DNA of 64,000 nucleotides from Geosiphon pyriformis. Taxonomy: Eukaryota; Glomeromycota; Glomeromycetes; Archaeosporales; Geosiphonaceae. The translations under genes were made by a program, and so were the position numbers. Location of the stretch: positions 7,569-71,568 of the forward strand of contig JAAOMT010000529.1 of assembly GCA_016748015.1 (NCBI GenBank), read 5' to 3'. How positions within the stretch are numbered: the stretch's first letter is position 1; every line of letters starts with the position of its first letter. The notes under the pieces were generated by a model, which saw only the letters and a program-made list of their open reading frames with translations, was not told the DNA's origin and did no database searches. Of this stretch, positions 31,073 to 43,760 are shown piece by piece.

Positions 31073-33900
31073 AAAGTAAATGGCACTACGACAAATCATA
31101 CTAGGATTGATTAAACAGGTTTATGAAGAATAAATTTAAATAGCTGTAATGAAAAAAATTTTTGTTCACATGGTCGGAATAGAGTCGATTTTCCGAACAC
31201 TAATTACGCAAATTTGTACAAAGTTGATTACATTTATTAATTTATTTAATTTTTAACCTCTTGTGATTATTTGAAATTTATTATGCATTTGTGTAAATCA
31301 TACTAAAATATATATTAAATTATCACTGCGGAAAATAATTAGTACGAAAAACATGCATATTTAGGATAACAGCATAAATACAGACTACATAAATAATTAG
31401 GAAAACTGGAAGCAAGGGTTAATTAAACAAAAGTTTTTGGTGTTGAAGTTCTTTAGATAATACCATTTGGGTCATAGTCATGTGGTAGCTCAGAAAATTT
31501 TGATATTAACATCATTTCAATTAACAATAAAAAAACCGCTATCCCAATTGACCATAAGATCAAAATATCTATTTAAAAATTAATGAACACAAAATAACAG
31601 TAGCAAAGACATAAAAATCACATAAATACTTCAACATTTTTTTTTGAGCACTTGAGTACTTTAATTATTAAAAAAGCCAAGATAACATATTAAAAAGCCA
31701 TTATAAACAAATAGCTTTTGTATCTTGTACTAATGATTGTGTTTTGCAAACAAATATTATGTGAAAATAGAAATTTTTGCAAAAAAAAATCCTAAGTTAA
31801 AAAATAACCAGTCTAATAACATTTTAACCAATTCAATTTATAATTTATAATTTTATTAATTTAACAATTGCAATTATGAGTTTTGCTATTTTGAGAAAAT
31901 TAGTGAAATTGTTGTTTGTATTATTATAATTTGATATCTTTTTGTTTTGTATTTTTATTATTATAATTATGTACTAGTCACTAATTTTACATGCTTAACC
32001 AGGCTATTTTTAAAATTTGTTACTGACTTAATTCTTAATCTGATTAATAACTTGATTATTATCTTAATTGTTAACTTAACTAATAACTTGATTATTGAGT
32101 ATATTATTAATTAGTAACGAATAAGATTTTAGAAAATTATAGAAAAAAATTGATATATTTGAATTTCAGATTTTATTATTTCTTTTATAAATTAAAGTTA
32201 ATTTTATTTTATTTTTTTAAAATTATTTTTATTGAAATTAACTTAAAAGATAAAAAACTTGCTTTTATAATTTATTAAATAAATAAATGTTGAAAATAAT
32301 TAATATTTTTTAATACTAAAAGTATTTACTAAAGCATAAAATTACAACAGTTACATTAGTTTTATTAAAAATTACAAACTATTTTTCAATCTTTAAATAT
32401 TTTTTAAAAATATTAGCAAATGTCAATTAATCCCCGCCGCCACTAATTTTATTTATCCATTATTCTAGCCAAGCTTATACCTCTACCTCTAAAAACTCTT
32501 GCGGAGAACCACTTGCAATAGGTGCGATTATAAGATATAAAAAATTAAATTAACATTTGAAGAATATATTTTTTAACTTAATATGCTCCTTAATTAAGCT
32601 TTAATTCATTTACTAACAAATTATAGGTTTTAATAAGATGAAAAATAATACTTTTTTTTAATTCATTAGATTTTTATCATTTATTTGTCAATACCAAAAG
32701 AAAATATATAAGATCAATTATTATAATTTACTAAATTTGAGTATAACAATTATTTAATATAATTTAAAATGTATAATATTCATAATTTATGTTTTTAACT
32801 ATTATTTTATTTGGTAATTAAAAAATCATTGATAATACTTAATAGATTAAATAAAAATTGTTTATTTTTATTTATCTGGTTGAACATGATTCACATAAAA
32901 TACTATTTTTTTATAAATTTCCCGCGAAATTTAGTCATTATTATTAAAATAGTTGAAAAACAAAAGTTCTCAATTTCACCATTTTTTTTAAAAATTTTCA
33001 CATTAAGAAAAATTAATTATTATATTGCGTTTTTGAAAAATTCTCAAAGCTTTTTTTGAATATCAAAATATTACAAATTTTATATATTAGTTTTTAATTT
33101 GTAATTTGTAATTTCTAATAACAAATAAAAAAATTTACTTTTATTAAATCACTTTATGAGATTCTTTAAAATTAAGATATAATAAAAATATGGTTATATT
33201 TATAAAAAAATAAAAAACTAATAATTAAATGTAATTTTGTAAAATTCTTTATTAGAGAACAATCTAAATTTAACTAATTATATGTTTAATAAATATTTTT
33301 AGTAACTTTGTTTAATAGATAAAACTGGGGTTAAAATAAATAGGCTAAATTTTTAGAAATGTGAAACAAAACAATAAAAACTTAATAGGCTTTATAAATC
33401 TGTATGATAATAACTTTTAAATAATGACTTCAAATTGAAAGTTATAACTAATTCGAAATATTAATTTAAAAATATGTTTTGAAATTTATCAAACTGAGAG
33501 TATTATTTTATATTAAAGAATGTATGTTAAATTTTCATCAAATTTAAAATTTTATTATTATTGAATATTAGTTCTGATAAACAACAGAATTAAAAATTTG
33601 TAAATTGAAGATTAATTCGTTTATAAATATCTTAAAGAAAGCCGAGAGTAAATAAGACAATGAATTAAAAGCGGTCATTAATAAACTTTTCTGCTTTAGT
33701 ATGGAACTAAAATAATAACATTTGTTTTACTCATCTGTATAATTTTCATGGTTCACACGAACCCTAAATCATATATTATTATTGTTTGTTCTACAAATAA
33801 ATTGAAATGACAATGTGACAATGTGAAACTTTTTTGGCGTCTTTGTGTATTATAGCTACTCAAATTTGTTCATGGTTAATCCTATTTAATATTACTTGTA
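31073..33900. other. Intergenic with repeat relics
   Basis: 31960-32115 resembles the reverse complement of the decayed LTR array. A less AT-rich island at 32428-32530 encodes, on the minus strand, IIAPIASGSPQEFLEVEV before a stop, possibly the last exon fragment of some gene. 32860-33250 is a repeat with a direct copy at 36870-37260 (shared block GAAAAATTCTCAAAGCTTTT). No full gene seen. Confidence 0.45.
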
Positions 33901-33952
33901 GTGAATCACAGGCGGATGAATAAGGTTAATAAATTGATTTGTTACACTATGC

Positions 33953-33977
33953 GAACATAGAAGAAACAACATAAATA
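33953..33977 (+). promoter_or_regulatory. Kinase-family core promoter before gene B
   Basis: ACATAGAAGAAACAACATAAATA, with ATAAATA at 33971-33977, 127 bp before the chosen ATG. Same block as before gene A. Confidence 0.6.
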
Positions 33978-34103
33978 AGAACTCGCATTTAGACAAATAA
34001 CTTTCTAAACGTATTATCAAATAAACCTTTAAAGAAATCCTCTTTGAATAATAACCTATCCACTTTTTATCCTTCTATAAATCTTTTGTTCTTTATTCAC
34101 ATC

Positions 34104-35790
34104 ATGAAAATGAAAGAAATTAAAAGAACAACTCGTTTAGATGCTCATGATTGCAACGTGTGTGAAATTTGTCAAGAGAGTATTAAATATTATAATGATA
34201 ATAATTCGTGTGCGGCATGCTGGTTCAAATTTTTTGAAAAACATTATAAAGACTTTTCAAGCGGCAATAAAGTAGTTGATGAAATAATTAAAAATCCAAT
34301 CTATATTCCACCTAATCGATCTAATGGTTATGAGGGTAGTTTGAATTACTATGAATGGATTCCATGGGAGCGTTTGTCGAATATCAATGAAATTGCTAGA
34401 GGAGGGTTCGGTAGAATTTATAAAGCAACCCTAATTGATGGATTAATTTATAAGTGGAGTATAAAACATCATGGTTCAATGGAATTTGAAAGAAAAAAAA
34501 CTTTTGAGTGGGGACTAAAAATTGATAAAGTAGCAATAAAAATTATCCCAAAGAACAGTTCAGAAGTGTTTAAAGAGGTAAAAAAATTATTATTATTATT
34601 ATTTATATAAAATTCATTTTTAATTAATTTATATATTACCTATTATTTATTTATTTATATTATCTAATTACTTTATTGTTTTTTATACTGTGTTGATAGT
34701 TAAATATTCAAAGGGCTGTGTTTATTAATAAGGGTGGGTATTTAAGTCATTGTATCTCTCCAATATGGGGAATTACGCAAAACCCTGAAACACTCCAGTA
34801 TGGAATTGTGATGGGCTTTGCCGAGCATGGAGACATGCGAAAATATTTATCAACAAATTTTCATTCTACGAGTTGGGAAGATAAATTAATGATCGCGTTT
34901 GATATAGCTGAAGGACTTGATTCAATTCATTCTTCTGGTATGGTTCATCGTGATCTACACTCGGGCAACATCCTACAATTAAATACTATTAGTGTAAATA
35001 TTGGAGACCTCGGACTATGTCAACCAGTAAAAAATGAAGCAATAACAACAGAGAAGAAAAAGATTTATGGAGTGATTCCATACATTCCACCAGAAGTTTT
35101 AAGAGGAGAAAAGTTTACAACAGCTGGTGATATTTATAGTTATGGAATGTTATTATGGGAATTAGCAACAGGAAAGCCTCCCTTTCATGATTGTCCACAT
35201 GATCATATTCTTATAAATGCTATTTTAAATGGTTACAGACATAAGATTACCTCCCCATTTATTCCACCTTCAATTGCCAAAATTATTGTAAAGTGTTGGG
35301 ATATTAATCCTAAGAATCGTCCTACTGCCAGAGAAGTTTGGAATAAGTATTGGAAATTTTCAAATCGCGATTCCGAGTTTATAGAATCAGATAAATACGT
35401 AAAAGAAATGTTAAAGACCGACTCGACAACAAAACCTTTAGGAATATTTTCAAGATATATTCAAAATATTAAAAAAACAAAGCAACGTGACGAGATAGCA
35501 AAACTTCGGATGACAACAACAAGCATTCATCCAGGAGCAGTTTATACAAGTCGTCTTTTAACTGCACAGATGGTTGATTTTTCTAAAGGTTAGTTTATCT
35601 ATTTTTTGTATTGAATAATTCATTGATTTAAATGTTATACAATATATTAAAATTTTATTTTATCTTAATTTACTTTTAAAAGAATTAGTATATTTACCTG
35701 AAAGTAAGAGTTAAAAAAGTTAGAATGTATTATATACTCTTGTTTAAACTTTATTTATTTTACTATCTATTCTATTTAGACAACTTTTAA
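34104..35790 (+). CDS. Protein kinase with Cys-rich N-terminus (gene B)
   Basis: Proposed exons: 34104-34577, 34700-35588, 35683-35703, 35780-35790 (464 residues). The ATG at 34104 is chosen because it is the first in-frame ATG and aligns with the start of the copy at 40174 (KEIKRTTR). Cys motif C17, C20, C23, C36, C39. Glycine loop IARGGFGRIY (97-106; first Gly is Ala, as often in this family), VAIK Lys 146, HRDLHSGN from 241, DLG at 261-263, IPPEVLRGE, GDIYSYGMLLWELATGKPPF, and the tail IHPGAVYTSRLLTAQMVDFSK. The 21-nt microexon reads ELVYLPE, then NF-stop. Without the last two exons translation stops at 35593. Compared with gene A one intron is absent and the tail is longer. Likely an active kinase; substrate unknown. 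Confidence 0.85.
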
Positions 35791-38700
35791 TAGATCTAAT
35801 ATTGATCAAATGTCATAGCTTTTAAACTTTAGAATGAGATTAATAATATTAGTTTCATAAGTGATAAAAAAGAATATTCACTCCTGTTGTTGCTGCTTTT
35901 TCTAATTTAATGTTTCATTGTTTGCTCGTTAAATTAATCCAATTTTATGCAGTAGCTGATGAAATAATTAAAAACTAATGTTTGTTATTTTAATTGAAAA
36001 CTATTATTTAAAGCGTAAATTAAAAAAAATGGTATATATAATCAACATAAAAATTTATTAATTTGTTTAAAGAAAAAAAAGCAATCAAGAATTTTTAATT
36101 AATTTGTCTACTATTAATTTGTTATTTTTAAATATGTTTTTTTTTACAAATATAATTTTTGAGAATAAATAAACCATAAATATTAAGAATTAGTCATAAT
36201 AATCTATTATCTTTATTATTTTATTCTTTTTATTATTGAATTTTTATATATATATAATATAATTAAATATATTAAACAAAAAACATTATCAATTTTGTAA
36301 AAAAATAATAATCCAAATTAAAATTTGCAAATAAATTAATCTATATATTTTATATTAGTTGGTTTCTTATCTACTACTCTTTTTTTATTTAATTTTACAA
36401 TTTCTGTAATTAACTCTTAAATGATAAATTTGTAAAACTTTTAAAGTAAAAAATTATTTTATTTATATACAAAATATTTCACGAAAATATAAATGAATTT
36501 AAATTTTTTAGTTTGAAATATTAAAAAACAACAACTAAAAATACACCCTATAATTCTTACTTTTTAAATTTCCCAAAACATAATAAATGCTACTAAACTA
36601 ATAAATTAAATTATAACATTAATTCAAGATATTGTTTTTCTCTGATACAATTGAATAATTTGTAATGTTTTTTTTCGAAATATCTAATTTCAAGTTTTTT
36701 AATTATAAATAAAAATTATTTAAATTTTTAAATCATTTTTTAAATTCGAGATTTAAAATTTAACTATTGAAAAAAGTTGAAGCTGTTACGCCTGAAATAG
36801 AACAGTTTAAGAAATCAAATAAATATGTTGAAGAATAATTCGACAACGAATTATTCAATCAACTGAAAATTGGTTTTTATTCATCTGGCTAAACATGATT
36901 CCAATAAAATACTATTTTCTTATAAATTTTCCACAAAATCTAGCCATAATTAATTTTTGTGTTGCTTTTTTGAAAAATTCTCAAAGCTTTTTTTGATTAT
37001 CAAAATATAAAATTTTAAATTTGTGATCTTTAAATAATTAATAATAATAATAAACAGTAAAGATTTAGTTTTATTAAATTATTTTATGAGATTATTTGAA
37101 ATTGAGATGAAACAAAAATGTGACTTTTCTGAAAAAATAGTCATTTTTATTTAAATAATAAAAATTAATAATTTCATGAAATTTCAAACTAAATTAAAAT
37201 AGTGGTCATATTTTAATTTAATAATTCAGAATCATTATTTTATATATTTGTTTTTGAGATAGACAAATAATAAAGACTTACATTATTTTATACATTTATA
37301 AAAGGACATTTTTGATTTCTTTAAAACATTAAAGTTGTAAATAAATTAAATAAAATCTAATTAAAAGCATAATAAATTAGAATATATTTCTTCAATTTAT
37401 ATTTGCTTTTATATATTAATAATTTTATAATTATTTCATGAGGTTTATTAGATTCATTTTAATATGTTAAATGTATTTTTAATAATTAAGTTATTATAAC
37501 GATATTCTTACACATTTAAAACATAATATATAAAGTTATGATAAAAAAATTATTTTAAAAAGTAAATCAATTTAGGTTTAAAATAATTTGACAGATAAAA
37601 TAAATGAAAGTTAAATTGTCTTAAAAGTTTTTCTTATATATTCTTGATTTCATTCATCGCTTGATGTTTTCTTCTTTGCTTGTTTCTTTGTTATTGAAAC
37701 AAAATCTAATTTCGTTTTAAGAAAAATTAAAACATATTAAATTAGAATATTTTTTATAATAACACACTAGTACAATAGAATCAGAAAGTTTATAATTTAT
37801 TTATCAAAAGAAAAGAATAGATTAAGATATTAATACAACTATTAAGTTTACCTTATTTTAAATTGAGTTAACATTTAAAATTAATGAGGCCAAACAGGGA
37901 ATCAGATTTGGCACTGATTGAAAAATCGGTATTAAAAAAAAATTTGATATTAGTGAAATATAGTTTAATAAAAATATTATTAAAATTAAAATAAGTATAC
38001 TACTCTTATAAAATAAATTTACTTAATATGTTAATTAAATTATTTTTTATTTTCATAATAAAAATAACAAAAATTTTTAATTAGGTTTTTTTAATTAAAT
38101 CTAGTAATTTCGACAATGATATTCAAAAATAAAGTTAAATTATTTTTTGAATTATTATTTTTTTTTTTACATAAATTGAATTAATTCTACAAATATTTGC
38201 CAAATAATTTTAATTTAATTATCTAATTTGAGTTTTTTTGGTTAATTTTAATAAATTATAATTTTAAAAACTAATATATGTATTTATTTGGATAAAAGTG
38301 AAATGTAAAAAAAATATTATTATTACATATTTATTTACAAATTTATAAATTTTTAAATTTATAACTTATTGAAATAATATTAATTGCTAATTTTTTACAT
38401 AATTGGATTTCCAATTTTTTGTTTATCTTCTTTTTTAGATTGCTTTAATTTTTTTAATTTAACTTGTAATAATATTATTCATAATAATAATAATATTTTT
38501 CTTTTCTATTTATAAGAAAATATTAATTCAAATATAAATAGAGCCAATTTTATTATTTCATAGTAGCTCTCAGTCTTTAACTTATTTATATAATTATGCG
38601 TAAATTTTTCAATAATAAGCTATTTTTAAAATAAATAAAAACTCTTTAAATGTAGCTTTTTAACTTTAGTTTTATCTTGACTTATAATACGATAAAGACT

Positions 38701-38878
38701 TTTATCACGATTTAACTTTTATCTATAAATTTTAAATTTTTTTAATATAGTGAAATAATTTAATAAAATTTATTATTAATACGATTTATAAATTAATAAA
38801 GGTTATCGAAAATATATAACTTATGAAAAGATAATTCATTGAACCGAAAATTAAGATGATGGATCATGTTTAAATTTA
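35791..38878. other. Repeat-rich interval with kinase scraps
   Basis: 35800-35980 is the inverted counterpart of 42980-43170 and includes a reverse-strand scrap of a catalytic-domain fragment (block GTTTCATTGTTTGCTCGTT). About 36790-36860 reads EIEQFKKSNKYVEE, a kinase-tail-like scrap. 36870-37260 repeats 32860-33250. 37660-37915 repeats the kinase flank blocks near 27700-27930. 38560-38690 is a diverged relative of the 133-bp unit. No intact gene. Confidence 0.55.
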
Positions 38879-40174
38879 TTAAGAATCATCTAAAAGTTAA
38901 AGACAATAGATAGTAAAAGAAATAAGTATTAAACAAGAGGATAAATTTCATTAATAATTAATATAGATATAATTACTTACCTTTAGGCAAATAGACTAAT
39001 TCTTTTATAAAGTAAAGTAAATTGATGTAAAATTTTAACATCCCAACACTTTTCAAATGAGTTCGGTAATATAAGAGGGAAGGTAGTCTTAGGTCTTTAA
39101 GTATTTAAAATAGCCATTATAAGAATATGATCATGAGAAAAATCATGAAAAGGAGGCTTTCCTGTTGCTAATTCCCATAATAACATGGGGCAAAATTATA
39201 AATATCCCCAGCTATTGTAAACTTTTCTCCTCTTAAAACTTCTGGTGGAATGTACGGAATCACTCCATATATCTTTTTCTTCTCTGCTGTTGTTGTTGCT
39301 TCATGGTTGACATAATCCGAGGTCTCCAATATTGACTGTATCTTCATATAATTGTAGGATGTAGGTCACGATGAACCATACCAGAAGAATGAATTTTTGA
39401 AAGTCCAAAAGCTATACAACACGCGACACTTAATTTATCTTCCAAACTCGTAGAATGAAAATTTGTTGATAAATATTTTCACATGTCTCCATGTTTAGCA
39501 AATTCCATCACAATTCCATACTCGAGTGTTTCAGTGTTTTGCGTAACCCCTAATATTGGAGAGATATAACTTAAATACTGTTCCTTAAGAAACATAGCTC
39601 TTTAAATATATAACTATCAACGACACAGTGTAAAAAAGTAAATAGATAATATAAATAAATAAATAAATAAATAAATAATAGATAAATATGAATTAAATAT
39701 AAATATAAATAATAATAATTTGTTTACCTCTTTAAACACTTCTGAACTGTTCGTTTTTATAATTTTTATTGCTACTTCCCTTTTTCCCCATCTTTTATAT
39801 TCCATTGAACCATGATGTTTTATACTTTCTAAATCAATTAATCCATCAATTAAGGTTGCTTTATAGATTATACCGAACCCTCCTTTAGCAATTTCCTTAA
39901 TATTCGACAAACCCTCCCATGGAATCCATTCATAATAATTCAATTCATCACTTCCAAACATACTCTTAGATGAAATATAGATTGGATTCTTAATTATTTC
40001 ATCTACTTCTTTATTGCCGGTTGAAAATTTGCGATAAAGTTTTTCAAAAAATGTGAACTTGTATGCACTACAATAAATACGACTATTATTTTTAATACAC
40101 AGTTGACAAAATTCACACAGGTTGCAGTCATGATTGTATGAACGAGTTGTTCTTTTAATTTCTTTTAATTCCAT
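38879..40174 (-). pseudogene. Kinase pseudogene D
   Basis: The first exon (40174-39728, 149 codons, ATG kept) is open: MELKEIKRTTRSYNHDC, Cys motif with the last CxxC reduced to CSAY, glycine loop IAKGGFGIIY and EVAIK. It ends at a normal GT donor. The second exon has a TAA four codons in, a TGA at GDMxKYL, and a deletion after HRDLH that removes SGN and shifts the frame. It then runs IPYIPPEVLRGEKF in another frame and is cut from CWDV straight to the microexon region, losing the IHPGAVYTSR tail. The microexon (GEVYLPK-like) and a last exon with DDS-stop (38879-38881) remain. Convergent with gene B. Confidence 0.85.
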
Positions 40175-40255
40175 GGTTTAACTTTATGTGAATTTGAATA
40201 AAATTGAATAGGCTATTATTCGAATAGAAGGTAAATTTTAAATGGGGGGGATTCG

Positions 40256-40276
40256 TATTTATATTGTTTCTCTATG
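40256..40276 (-). promoter_or_regulatory. Kinase-family core promoter before pseudogene D
   Basis: Minus strand: CATAGAGAAACAATATAAATA, ATAAATA at 40256-40262, about 82 bp upstream of the ATG. Well preserved although the gene is broken. Confidence 0.55.
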
Positions 40277-40339
40277 TTTATATAGTTTCACGAATCTTTA
40301 TTTATCAAACTATTATTCGCTACAAATCCATATTAAATT

Positions 40340-41819
40340 GCATTGTTGGCTAAATGAATAGTTTAATTCTTTTATATAAAAATAATACCATAAGCAAGAA
40401 ATAGCGTAACACTATTGATTATATAATTTTTTGTGTTTAACTATTAAGATATTTTCAAGAAAAGAGATTTTTTTAGAAATATCTAAAAGAAAATTTTTTT
40501 AATTAATTAGAGAAAATCAAATAATGGTGATTTGAATTTCAAATTGGTCAGATTAAACTGCTACAATCAATAAGTTCGTCAACAATTTACCATTCTAATA
40601 TGTTTGACAAAATTTTAAATGAATTTTAAATATAAATAATTTTTTTTGCTTAAATAATTTGAAATTCACAATATAATTTTTTTAGAATTAAATAAAAAAA
40701 AAGATTTATAATATTTAAATTTAAATTAAAAATCTTCTTTACGCTCTATTTAAAGTTAGGCATAATTTTTAATTAAAACAATATCAACATTATTTATTAA
40801 TTAAATCTAAATATTTTAATATTAAAAAATTCTTTTAAATAAATAAACAAATAAAATATTTTATTAACATTAAATTATAGTTATAATAATAAATTTTAAC
40901 AAAATTTTATGTTTATATTTTTATTAAAAGTTATAAACAATATTAATATTTTTAATATTTAACATTTTTTTACAATTTATTTACTCTTTTTATTCACTCT
41001 TTGATATTTTTTTACAATATCAATTGTCAAATTTAAAAATTTAATATGAGAATAAATTTTAATTTAAATATTTTTTTTCAAGTTTTACTTTACACTAATT
41101 TTGTATACAAAATATTAAATTTGCCTTGTTTATAGTTTTTAATGAAATGACCCTTTATAAAAAGTTTTGCATGATAATTACTTTGAATGATACTTAAATT
41201 TAGTCATTTTTATCATTAATTACAGTTTAAACTCTAATTTTTATTTTATATTGAAAACAGAAAGAAAATTATGAAGAATATGGTTATCCTTTAAATTCAT
41301 TTCAGTCTTTAATACTGTTTTAAGTCTTTTTTTAAGTTAGAAATTTAGAGTAAAAAATCTTAGTAAAATATCCAAATCTAAATTTATTATGATATCTATT
41401 CAGATACTATACACCTAGTTGAAATAAAAAAAACGGAATGCGAAAGATTTAGAGAAGGTTAAATTTCAATAAAATTTATGATGAATTCTTGAAAGAAATA
41501 GTAAAATATTTATCTGGCTTCAATATTTTATTTATTTTATATTTATTTTAATAAAAGGGATTAGAAATGGAATTATGATGAAAGTTTGCCAAACATACAA
41601 ATATTTATTATAATATTTGATTTTTTATATTTCGTTGTTGCGTATAAACTAACTATAATTCATTTTAGTGACATAGTCATGCTAATTCACACTTTAAGTT
41701 CGCAGATAAGTGAAACATCAGATAAACCATATTATTTAGCTTAATCTAATTTAATTTAAAAGCATCTTGATTAATTTTTGATTTAATTTATATGTTGAAC
41801 TCGAATTTTCTTTTACAAA

Positions 41820-41853
<34 letters not shown>

Positions 41854-42438
41854 TTATCCGAAGGGAAATTTTATAATTTAATTTAATTTAATAAAAAGTA
41901 AATAATTTTTATTTTTTGAATATAATTTGATGCAAAAAATTGAAATATAATAAAACTTTTTTTGAAAAGTTAATTTTTATTTATTTATTTATTAAAAAAT
42001 CGTAAATAATTTTACTAAATAAAATTACAGATCTTTATATTATAATTAATTTATTAAATATAATTATTAAATTTATAACCAGTCAATAACTTTAAAATTA
42101 TTGCAATTAATTTTTCGATAAATATTTAGCAAATTTTTATTTTTATTTTTAAATAAAAAAACATTAAATCTCAATAATAATAACAGAATTTTTTCATTTT
42201 TAATGAATTTTTATTTCAAAAAATTTACATTTAAATTCAATTATTAGTTATTATTAATGTATTGTATTTTGAAACTTTCTATTGCCAAATTTTATAATAT
42301 GTGATTTAAAAATTGTTTTATTTAAATCATTTTTTAATTAACTTAAATATAATTTAAATATTGTTTAATTTTGTATAATTTTTTTTAATCAATTCGACTG
42401 TGGTTCAAAATAATTTTTTTTTGATTTTAATATAATTA

Positions 42439-42479
<41 letters not shown>

Positions 42480-42960
42480 ATAATAATATAAAAATAATAA
42501 AGAAATAAAAATAATAAATGATAAAATTTATTGATTGCTATTTTTTTTAAACAATAATAAAGCTATTTTTATCAAATTTTTTATGTTGATTATATATAAC
42601 ATTTTTCTAATTTGCACTTTAAAAGAAAAATTTCAATTAAAATAACAAAATAAAACTTTATCTGATACAATGATTGGTTTTTTAATTATTTTATTTACCA
42701 CTTTATAAATTCTTGATTCATAAAAGTGAGGTTATTTAATAAATGCTAATCAATTGTAAATTTATGATTTCATTTCCGTTTTATGTTTTTGAATTAGCTT
42801 AACCCAGTAATTATGCTCTTATTCACAGATCTCAGAACTACTCGTTTAGATAAAAAGACAGTTTGGCTTCTTTGTGTACTAAAGCTACTTAAAATTATTG
42901 ATCATTAAACCTGTTTAATCAATAAAAGTTCAAGGGAAGAGGGAATATAAAAGAAAAAAA
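40340..42960. other. AT-rich intergenic DNA
   Basis: No gene. A possible kinase scrap (GGAATTATGATGAAAGTTTG, compare GIVMEFA) lies at about 41570. Simple repeats: ATT array at 41818-41852 and a TA array at 42441-42473. Confidence 0.5.
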
Positions 42961-42961
42961 G

Positions 42962-43070
42962 TGATCATCGTGACCTACATTCGGACAATATCCTACAACA
43001 TTATCGAGATTTGGTAGGAATTTACAATATTGGATTAACTCAACGAGCAAACAATGAAACATTAAACTTA
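42962..43070 (+). pseudogene. Kinase catalytic-loop fragment E
   Basis: About 36 codons in one frame: HRDLHSDNILQHY, then GIYNIGLTQRANNET in place of the usual GDLGLCQP region (DLG has become NIG). No other kinase sequence of this orientation adjoins it. It sits head-on to the 3' flank of the gap copy, an arrangement mirrored at 35800-35980. Confidence 0.7.
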
Positions 43071-43170
43071 AAAATAACAAGAACGAATATTATTTTTTAT
43101 TACCTTTGAAACTAATAATATTAATCTCATTGTAGAGTTTAATAATTATGATGTTCAATCATGATTAAAT

Positions 43171-43461
43171 CTATAAAGAGTCATCTAAATATAATAAATA
43201 GCAAGAGAAATAAGTGTTAAACAGGATAAATTTCATTTAATGATTAATGATACATCTAATTTCTTACCTTCAGGCAAATAAACTAATTCTTTATAAAATA
43301 AAGTAAAGTAAAGTAAAGTAAAGTAAAGTAAAGTTGTCAATATACTGTATAATAATTAAATCGATAAAAAAATCAATATAAAAATAGATAAACTAACCAT
43401 TGGAAAAATCAACGATCTGTGCAGTTAAAACACGACTTGTAAAAACTGCTCCTGGATGAAT
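43171..43461 (-). pseudogene. 3' end of kinase F, running into the gap
   Basis: Minus strand: IHPGAVFTSRVLTAQIVDFSN (ending 43398 at a GT donor), microexon 43268-43288 (ELVYLPE) and last exon 43171-43184 (DDSL-stop), with splice sites intact. Upstream lies the N run, and beyond it (43636-43760) a kinase 5' leader on the same strand. The gene body is missing from the assembly; whether it is intact cannot be told. I list it as partial rather than proven broken. Confidence 0.7.
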
Positions 43462-43635
43462 NNNNNNNNNNNNNNNNNNNNNNNNNNNNNNNNNNNNNNN
43501 NNNNNNNNNNNNNNNNNNNNNNNNNNNNNNNNNNNNNNNNNNNNNNNNNNNNNNNNNNNNNNNNNNNNNNNNNNNNNNNNNNNNNNNNNNNNNNNNNNNN
43601 NNNNNNNNNNNNNNNNNNNNNNNNNNNNNNNNNNN
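43462..43635. other. Assembly gap of 174 N
   Basis: Flanked by the 3' end of a kinase on one side and its 5' leader on the other. The 174 N cannot hold the roughly 1.3 kb of missing kinase, so the gap size is probably arbitrary or the near-identical copy collapsed. Confidence 0.9.
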
Positions 43636-43733
43636 AAGTTTAAAATGTGAATAGGTTATAATTCAAAAGAAGGCTTTTTTAAAGCTTCTATTAACAGTAC
43701 GTTTAGAAAGTACTTTTTTAAAGGCAGAGTCCC

Positions 43734-43752
43734 TATTTATGCTGTTTCTATA
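43734..43752 (-). promoter_or_regulatory. Kinase-family core promoter before gap copy F
   Basis: Minus strand: ATAGAAACAGCATAAATA, with ATAAATA at 43734-43740, followed by a leader (TTTCTAAACGTACT...) very like the leaders of gene B and pseudogene 1. Confidence 0.6.
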
Positions 43753-43760
43753 TGTTAACA

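Noticed and set aside
34044-34103. Upstream start for kinase gene B
   Set aside because: That frame begins at TTG; the first ATG, at 34104, aligns with the start of the related copy at 40174.
43456-43650. ORF of unknown residues
   Set aside because: It reads through the N gap.
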